This document shows positions 56,892 through 64,000 of a stretch of 64,000 nucleotides of DNA, one piece after another. This DNA comes from Mantamonas sphyraenae (Eukaryota; CRuMs; Mantamonadidae), in NCBI GenBank assembly GCA_026936335.1, contig JAPMXV010000023.1:62001-126000 (forward strand). Direction: 5' to 3'. Within the stretch, counting starts at the first letter, position 1. Each line of letters begins with the position of its first letter. A program made the position numbers and the translations under genes. Under the pieces are notes generated by a model. It did no database searches. It saw only the letters and a list, made by a program, of their open reading frames with translations, and was not told where the DNA came from.

Positions 56892-59800
56892 ATGTCGGAG
56901 GAGGAAGTGCTGATCCTGAAGATTGAGGTGCCGTCGATCCGGTTCCACAAGACGCTGCGCTTCAGCACGTCGATGGATGTGACGGAGGCGTGCGAGTACG
57001 TTCGGCAATCACTCAAGGCAAACACGGGCAACATCGACATGACGGAGTTCTCGCTGTATCTGCCCGACGGCGAGCAACTGCCGTTTGAAAAGAACATCAG
57101 CGAGCTGGGCGTGAAGAACAGGGACACGCTGCTGTTCCGTGCGGAGCCCGTGCCGTTCAAGCTCGTCTTCCAGGACAACAGCTTCACCATGACCCTGGAC
57201 TACCGCACACCCATTGCCTACCTCACCGAGGAACTCAGCGACGAGACAAGCATGTCCATCAAGGACAACGAGTTTGTGGTGATGAGCATTGTGAACAACG
57301 CCCCAGGTGAGTGGCGGGTGCCCAAAAACGAAAAGCCGCTCTCGCGCTCGATGCCTTTTTCCCTCCTCCTCGTGACACAGACCGCGTGGGGGGGGGGGGT
57401 TTCTGGCATGCACGCGCGTGGCCTCACGCACATGCACACATGCGCTGACACATTGTCCGGGCCATATGGCTTTGCTCTCACATGCAGTGTTTCTCGACAT
57501 GGACCGCAGTCTGCACGAGCAGGGCGTCGCGCCCAACTCCAGCCTGATGCTGGTTCCCATGAAGCAGATGCTCTCCACTCACGCGCAGCTCACGGAAAAG
57601 AGTGGCACGCTGCTGTTTCTCAAACACAAAAAGACGTTTCGCAAGCGCCAGGTCGTCCTTACACCGTCAGCCCTGTACTATTTCAAAGCCTCTGACAAGG
57701 TGAGTGAGCGAAAAAGCAGGCGGAGGCTCGCAACGTCAAATGACCAGCGCCGGAGGACGACTTCCCTTTTGCCGCGCACCACGCCGCACACACATCCGCT
57801 GACACAGACAAACCCACACGCACGCATCACGCACATGACCATCTCTGGAACCCGCGCCCCTTTGTTGCACAGGACGTGAGCACAAACGCAGTGCTGTACC
57901 TGCGCTGGTACTCGGTGCGGTTGAGCGAGCCAGTGAGCAGCAAACGCAAGTGGTGCTTCACCGTCCACCACAACGTGAGTGTCCCACACAATCACACACC
58001 AGAGCCCATCGCTCAACAGAGGCATGGACGAGCGCTGTGATGCACAATTGGCGCTGACATCACACACACACACATACACACGCACACACACACCACTTGC
58101 TCTCGCGGCAATTTTCCATTTTTCGTCCAAACAGAACCCTGCGGTGGACGAAGCCGTGGTGTTTTGTGCAGATTCGGAACAGGAGCGTGCGGAGTGGGTG
58201 TCTGCCATTGAGGGGGCGTGCGAACACGCAGGCCAGCTGTCGCAAGACACACAGGTGTTTGGGGCGGATTTGCGCTCGCTGCTGCGACGGGAAAACAGGA
58301 CGGCGTTGGTGCCGAACCTGGTGGAGAAGTGTGTGTTGTACGTGTCTCGCACCCTGGACGCAGAGGGCATCTACAGGCTGTCAGGCAGTGCGTCGGACAT
58401 CAATTCGTACAAAAAGGTGTTTGACCAGGGCGAGGACCCCAAGTTTCCGGACACCATGGAGCCGCACGTGGCTGCAGGTCTGCTCAAGTTGTATCTGCGC
58501 GAGTTGCCCGAGCCGCTGTGCACGTTTGCGCTGTACGAGCCGTTCTGTGCTGCGTTGGGCATTGAGCACAAGCAATCGAAGCTTGCGTACCTGCGGACGC
58601 TGGTGCACTCGCTGCCGCTGGAGTACAAGACGACGCTCCTGTACGTGTGCTTCCACATGCTGCGTGTGGCACAGTACGAGGAGGTGAACAAGATGAGCAT
58701 TCCCAATCTGGCGTCTGTGCTGGCGCCCAATTTGTTGCGAAAGGAGGGCGAGTCGATGTTGCAGCTGCTGTCCAACACGCGCTTCACCAACACCATTGTG
58801 CTGATCTTTCTGAACGAGTTTAAGCAGATCTTCCTGCGCGACCACTTTCCGCTGTACGACGTGCGAGCCAAGTACGACTTTGCCACGTCGGGCGACCTGG
58901 TGGAGTTGCAGTTCAAGAAGGGCGACGTTTTCCCCGTGTACCAAACCCACGCCAGCGGCTGGTGCATCGGCGCCAACCGAGGCAAGGTGGGCATGTTTCC
59001 CATCAATTACGTGGAGGTGCAGGAGGAGACACGCCTTGTGCGCATGCACGTGGTGCTGCTGCAGATGCCCACGCGCACGGACGACGAAGCCGAAGACGAT
59101 GCTCTGGACGACATCCTGGACAAGTGGAGCATGCTGAGCGACTCTGGCATGGCAGCCATCGAATCGCTGGTGCTGGATTGCTGTGAGGACGGCGAGGAGG
59201 TGACCATGACTGTGTTCAACGCCTCTGTCCTCCAACTGATGGGCAATCCGCGCGTGCCAGTGGACAAGATTCTGGCGGCGTTTGCAAAGCAGGGATTGAA
59301 CGTGCGACGTTACCATTACTACGTGGCACAGGCGACGGCGACCACAGAGACGGAGCTGGACACAGTGGCACGCGTGCTCAAGATGAACAACGACATCTTT
59401 GACTACATGCTGGACACCCACAGCATGAAGCTCAAGGTGCGCACGTTGAGTTCCCGCGAGGAATTTCAGGACTACGTGCGCTCCTCGGGTCTCAAAGTGT
59501 ACCTGTGGGGTCCCGACGGGTCGTTGCAGCCGCCGCCCGACGCGCCTGCCCCGCGCACAGCAAACGAGGCCGGCGAGCAGCTGGACAGTGGCAATGGGGC
59601 TGGCGAAAGCCCAGGCGTGGGTGCAAGTGGCGTGGAGGGAGAAGGCGAAGGGGCAGCTTCTGGAGCGGCTGGAGGCGCGGCAGACGGAGGCGAAGGGGAA
59701 GGAACGGCGGCTGGGGCAGGCGAGGAGGAGGCTTCGTCCAAGGCCTTGCTGCAGGAGGAACACTATGTGTGGAGGCTGCCACAGGACGACGTGGACATCG

Positions 59801-61776
59801 ATGTGCTCGGATACACACCCAACACGGTGACCAACAACGGGGGCTTCCAGCGGTCGGGCTCGATGGCCAACATGGCGAGCGGTCTGAAGGGCAAGGGCAA
59901 GGCTGCACAGGGAGCAAACGACGTGGCGAAACAGGGTGCCAACGCGGAGGGTGTGGATGCAGACACAGCCGACGAAGAGGAGCAAACGGATGATGGTGAG
60001 GGTGGTGGTGGGGACGCAGGTGTGTCATCATCATCGTCGTCATCGTCGTCGTCATCTTTGGCATCATCATCATCATCGTCGTCGTCGTCGTCATCCACGT
60101 CACGGGCAAAGAAACCGCCTCGCACAAACAGGGCGTTTGTACAGAATTCGTCGTTTACGCGCAGCTCGATGGTGCGGTTCACCAAACGGTTGTCGCGTGC
60201 CGAGATTGCACAGGGATTGGCGGCGTTGGAGGGAGAGGAACAGCAAGAAGCAGAGGCGGAGGCCATTGGGGAGGAGGAGAAGCAAGTGGAGGAAGTGGAG
60301 ACGGACGAGAAGCAGGCAGAAGGCTCAACCGCCACCGGGGGAGAGGGGGCAGCAGCAACAACAGTGGATGATGATGAAGAAGAGGATGAGCACGAGGAAG
60401 AGGAGGACGAAGAAGAGGAGGTCGAGGTTGAAGGAGATGCAGAAGGGGCAGAAGAGGAGGCAGACGGAGAAATGAGTATGGTGGTGCCTGTGATGAAACT
60501 GCCAATCGACGAGAGGCGCGAGAGGACAGACTCGATGAGCACGAATCCGACCAACGAGTCGTCGGGAGTGTCGACAGAGACATCGGAGGAGGACGAGGAT
60601 GAGGAGGACGGGGAGGCCAAGGAGGGCACAGGAGAGCGTGAACTGAAGGAATTTGGCGACGAAGGGGCGTCTGCGGCAGCGTTGCAAGCGTACCTAAAGA
60701 CAACGTCGCTTGGGGAAGGGATGCAAATGAGTAAGGAAGAGGCTGCCAAGCGCAGGCGATCGCACACGTTCAACCCGCAGGATTTGGCAAACGCAGGATT
60801 GGGTGGAGGGATGCCAGGGGCAAACAAGATGGAACCTGAGGCAACAGGTGAGACGGGGGCCAACAGTGCCGAGAGCCCGACGATGAGTCCGTTGATGGCA
60901 TCGGCAGCAAATGGGAATGCGTCGCCGTCACGAGTGCGCTCGTTGACGACAAGCAGCGCAGGGAAGCGTACTCTGAGTGGGGACTTGCCGTTTAGGAGTG
61001 CGTCGCCGTTGAGAATGGTGACGGACACGGAGATGACACCAGGAGAGGCATCGAACTACCAATTTGTGGCAGTTGTGATGCATGACATTGCACGACGCGC
61101 ACGAGCAGCTGCAAACGGAGGCAAGCAGGGCAATGACAGCAGCAGCAGCAGCAGCAGCAGCAAGAAGAGCAGGAGTACAGACGATGACGAGACACAGCTG
61201 CACTCGGAAGATCCCGGGATGTTGGCGATGCTGACCGAGGTGCAACGGGAGCTGGACAATCTGCAAGCACAGTACGAGAATCGGATCCAGGCGTTGGAAG
61301 ACCAAATCAACGGCGAACGATCATTCCTCTCGCGGGGCAAGAGGGAGGAGAAGTGCGGTACGGATGGGGAGGAGGAGGAGGAGGAGGAGGCAGCAGCGAG
61401 GCAATTGCCAGCCATGTGGTTTACTGCGGTGGCCGACGAACTGGATGATCTGGAGGAACTGAGTGAGGAGCGTGAAGATGTGCTTGCTCGCATTGCAGAT
61501 TTTGAGGACGGGGAGCAGGAGGCAGGCAGCTGTGGCGAGGTGATGCAGGTGATCAGTGAGTATCGCAGCAAGGGGTTGGCGTTGATGGCAGCCAAGGAAG
61601 ATGTGAAGGGCGAGGGGGAGGAGGATGGAGATGAAGAGGAAGAGGAGGCAGATGGAAGTCAAGAGACGCCTGTGGAGGAGGCCGAGGCGAATGATGATGA
61701 GGACCAGGAGGTGGAGGGGGTGGAAGACGGGGGAAAGGCAGCAGATGACGCTGATGGAGATTCAAGCTGGGGCTAA
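56892..61776 (+). CDS. Talin-F0/F1-like + PH + RhoGAP + SH3 protein
   Basis: Exons 56892-57306, 57488-57699, 57873-57974 and 58135-61776 give 1456 aa. Residues about 5-160 hold two successive ubiquitin-like folds resembling talin/kindlin F0 and F1 (LKIEVPSIRFHKTLRFSTSM, FSLYLPDGEQLPFEKNISELG, PFKLVFQDNSFTMTLDYRTP). A PH domain follows (about 165-275: KSGTLLFLKHKKTFRKRQVV to ERAEWVSAIEGAC), then RhoGAP (about 286-480) with the Arg finger in EGIYRLSGSA and KLYLRELPEPLC, and SH3 (about 484-540: VRAKYDFATSGDLVELQFKKGD, GWCIGANRGKVGMFPINYVEV). A second helical segment precedes about 850 residues of acidic and Ser-rich low complexity, with no further domain recognised. All three introns have CTGAC. 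The order is not one I recognise as a standard family. Confidence 0.82.
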
Positions 61777-61889
61777 TGCTGCCACTGGTGGCGCCTTTCT
61801 GGCTGACGATGACGACAGCAGCGATGAGGAGGGTTGAGAAAAGGGAGCGCGGGTTGTCAACAAACAAAACAATTCACACGAACAAGCAC

Positions 61890-63340
61890 ATGCGCGGTCA
61901 GCTTTCGTTTGTGTTGTGTGCCGTGGCTGTAGTGGCATTGGTGTGCGCAGGTGTTGCGGAGGGTAGGAGAGGGAGGATGGGAGGGCTGGAGGCCGAGGGT
62001 GGAGTGTCTCCGCGTGTACAGGAGGGTCTGGAGGAGCTGTTGCGGCTCAAGACACTCTGGCGCCTGCGGACGATCCTGACTATTGGAAGGATGTGGAGGC
62101 ATTGATGGAGGAGGCGGTGAAGCAGGGAGTGTCCCCGGGTCTTGTGGCCGTGGTGGGCAAAAAGGGGCTGGGACCCGTGTTTTCCTACGCGGCAGGACAC
62201 TACACGTACGGTGCGGTGCCACCGTACAACAAGGAGAACCCAGCCATGACAGAGGAGACACTGTTTGACCTTGCGTCGCTGTCGAAAATCCTGGCGACGA
62301 CCACGGTGACGGCCAAGTTGTACCAAGAGGGTTTGCTTGCGCTGGACACACGTGTGACAGAGGTGCTCGGGGCCCAGTTTGGCCAGTATGGCAAACAAGA
62401 CATCACTGTGTTGAATCTGCTGTTGCACAACGCCGGCTACCCGCCCGACCCCACACCAGAGTACTGGTCGCCGCAGTTTGGGTGTCCCAACACGAACACG
62501 ACCCACCCGGCCATGGACAACTCGTGCCGAGATCGCATCTACAACGCCCTGTTTACGCAGACGCTGGAGAACCCCGTGGGAAGCACGTATGTGTACTCGG
62601 ACCTGTCCATGATGACAATGGCGTACATTTGCGGCACCGTGATTCGCAGCCACGGCTTGGTGCACGCCAGCGACCTGCTGGAGGGATGTGCAGGCGGTGG
62701 TCCCTCGGACGTGCTGTGCTACTTTGAAGCGTACCTGCGTGTGCATCTGTACAATGGATTTGCAAGCACGGGCTACCTTCCGCCGCTCAGCGATGCGGAC
62801 CTGTGTGCACCGACGGAAAACGACACATCGTACCAGAACAAGCAAATCCAGGGACAGGTGAGCGATGGCAACGCATACGCGTCGGGAGGCATCCAGGGTC
62901 ATGCGGGTCTGTTTTCCAACGCCAAGGAGGCGCACGCCATTGTATCCACCGTGTGGACGGCATGGTACGACACAAACCTGCTGCTCAACGCCACCACAGT
63001 GGATCTGTTCCGCAAACAGTACGACAACTCGTCGTCGCGTGCGCTGGGCTGGAACACAAACGCAAACCAGTTTGACCAGGGTTGGAACCATTCGTGTGGC
63101 TCCCTCTCGCCACGCACATACATGCACCTGGGCTACACGGGCACCCAGATCTGTGTCGATCCCGACCGTGAGGCGTACACCCTGCTGTTCACAAACCGCG
63201 TGTATCCCACGGCGGACAACATCAAGATTCGAGCATTCCGCCAGCAGTTTAACGATCTCTGCCAGAAGAAGATTGACGCGTTCCCGCCGCACGGGGACGT
63301 GGAAGAGATGTCTCGCAGTCGCCATGGCCAAGGAGGATGA
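61890..63340 (+). CDS. Secreted serine beta-lactamase-like protein
   Basis: Exons modelled 61890-61962 and 62022-63340 give 463 aa. The start MRGQLSFVLCAVAVVALVCAG is a signal peptide. The body has the penicillin-binding/serine-hydrolase landmarks: SLSK (nucleophile Ser about 110) in LFDLASLSKILATTT, YSD in STYVYSDLSMM and HAG in GIQGHAGLFSNA. Asn glycosylation sequons (NTT, NDTS, NATT, NSS, NHS) suit secretion. The fold is common in bacteria as esterases and DD-peptidases; in eukaryotes it appears in LACTB and secreted relatives. The 59-nt intron is the shortest modelled and lacks a CTGAC, but without it the signal peptide and body are out of frame. A one-base error is the alternative. Confidence 0.75.
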
Positions 63341-63361
63341 GTGGGGATCTTCATTCGCCTC

Positions 63362-64000
63362 TCACGCCCGATTCGAATACACTTGGAATGCTTCCTCCTC
63401 CTGCTCCTCCTCGTCTTCGTCCAGCTCCTGGAATTGCTCGAGCTGGTCCTCGCCCATGCCGCGCTGTACCTCACGGGAGTGACGGGGAGTGATGCGGAAC
63501 CAGCCGCGGCGGCGAAGGAAAACAACGCCTGCGACGAGGGCAAGGCCTGCACCGCCGATGCCAAAGCCAATCTCCATGTCTTGGATGGCCTTGGCCTGTG
63601 CCTGTCGCTTGGCCTCTGTGGCAGCGTCGTCGTTGGCGGCAGAGGAGGCCGGAGAGGTCGGGCTGGGCGTGGGACTGTTGTCAGGATTCTTTGGGTCGAC
63701 AGTGTAGCAATTGAAGAGCGGGAGGCCTGTGCACTGTGTGACGACGTCTGCGCACACAGCCTTGTAGCGCAGACACTGGGAGAGGCACATGGGCAGATCC
63801 TGGCCGTTCTGGCACTTGGGAATGGAGCGGCCGCAATGAAGGCCTCAAACTCGGCGGAGGAGCAGCCACTGGCTGTCTTTGCGGCGCCGACGGTGGCGTC
63901 GATGGCCTGTGCCTGGAGAGGGTTGATGGTCGTTGAGTACCCGAGCATGGTGCAGGTCTGCAGGTTTGTGGGCAGCGCACGACATTGGGGTGTGGGGGTG
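63362..64000 (-). CDS. Frizzled-CRD-like single-pass membrane protein (partial, apparent frameshift)
   Basis: The 5' end lies beyond the right edge; the frame is open to base 64000. Read on the minus strand the ectodomain has C-x6...C (QCRALPTNLQTCTMLGYSTT), GCSSAEFEAF, then CGRSIPKC and LPMCLSQCLRYKAVCADV, CTGLPLFNC. This is a CRD-like spacing in which CGRSIPKC parallels Frizzled C-x6-C. A Pro/Ser/Thr-rich stalk follows, a helix (IGFGIGGAGLALVAGVVFL), a basic stop-transfer RRRGW and an acidic cytoplasmic tail (ending AFQVYSNRA). The first and second parts of the domain are in different frames, with a single missing base near 63830-63845, so this is a sequencing error or a real lesion. No GPCR-type seven helices are present. 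Confidence 0.6.

Overview
The window is a very compact nuclear segment from a unicellular eukaryote. It contains spliceosomal introns (about 60-460 nt, mostly 70-200), mitochondrial and vesicle-trafficking proteins, tandem-domain Rho regulators, long Ser/Glu/Asp/Gln tracts, and intergenic gaps often under 120 bp. There are no operon signals, Shine-Dalgarno sites, IS elements, CRISPR arrays or rRNA/tRNA genes. The gene set (HPS1-type BLOC-3 subunit, Frizzled-like cysteine-rich ectodomain, talin-like N-terminal folds, BAR-RhoGAP, Dbl-type RhoGEF, SKI3, GRIM-19) fits a free-living protist near opisthokonts, apusomonads or Amoebozoa. I cannot name the species.

Layout. 1-9.8 kb: FIG4-type phosphoinositide phosphatase (+), VLCAD (-) and 2-oxoglutarate dehydrogenase E1 (+); the last two are head to head. 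9.9-16.6 kb: HPS1 (-), a CCCH zinc-finger/EEP nuclease (-), ribosome-biogenesis factor NSA2 (+) and a small SRPBCC protein (-). 16.6-24.4 kb: BLM/Sgs1-type RecQ helicase (+), a small leucine-rich-repeat protein (-) and AMP deaminase (+). 24.5-36.4 kb: an orphan membrane protein (+), a large ABCG half transporter with a Cys-rich ectodomain (+), CMC1-like twin-CX9C protein (+), a small membrane protein (+), WRNIP1/Mgs1 ATPase (-) and a multipass protein that may be gustatory-receptor-like (-). 36.4-48.4 kb: alanine-glyoxylate aminotransferase (+), BAR-RhoGAP (-), tandem CDGSH protein (-), NDUFA13 (-), SLC35F transporter (+), a small membrane protein (+), PGRMC/MAPR (-), MRPL46 (+) and a Cys/His-module RhoGEF (+). 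48.4-64 kb: SKI3 TPR protein (-), a long coiled-coil protein (+), a talin-F0/F1-like + PH + RhoGAP + SH3 protein (+), a secreted serine beta-lactamase-like protein (+) and a Frizzled-CRD-like membrane protein running off the right edge (-).

Functional themes. Many genes serve mitochondria (VLCAD, OGDH, CMC1, NDUFA13, CISD3-like, MRPL46). Three are multidomain Rho GTPase regulators. Two are genome-stability partners (RecQ and WRNIP1). Genes are arranged mostly in divergent and convergent pairs, so several gaps of 59-180 bp must serve as shared promoters.

Introns were placed by eye from reading-frame continuity, protein family alignment from memory, GT/AG ends and a recurrent CTGAC branch-like motif present in 27 of the 39 introns I modelled. 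Exon coordinates are given in each entry; first exons are the least certain parts.
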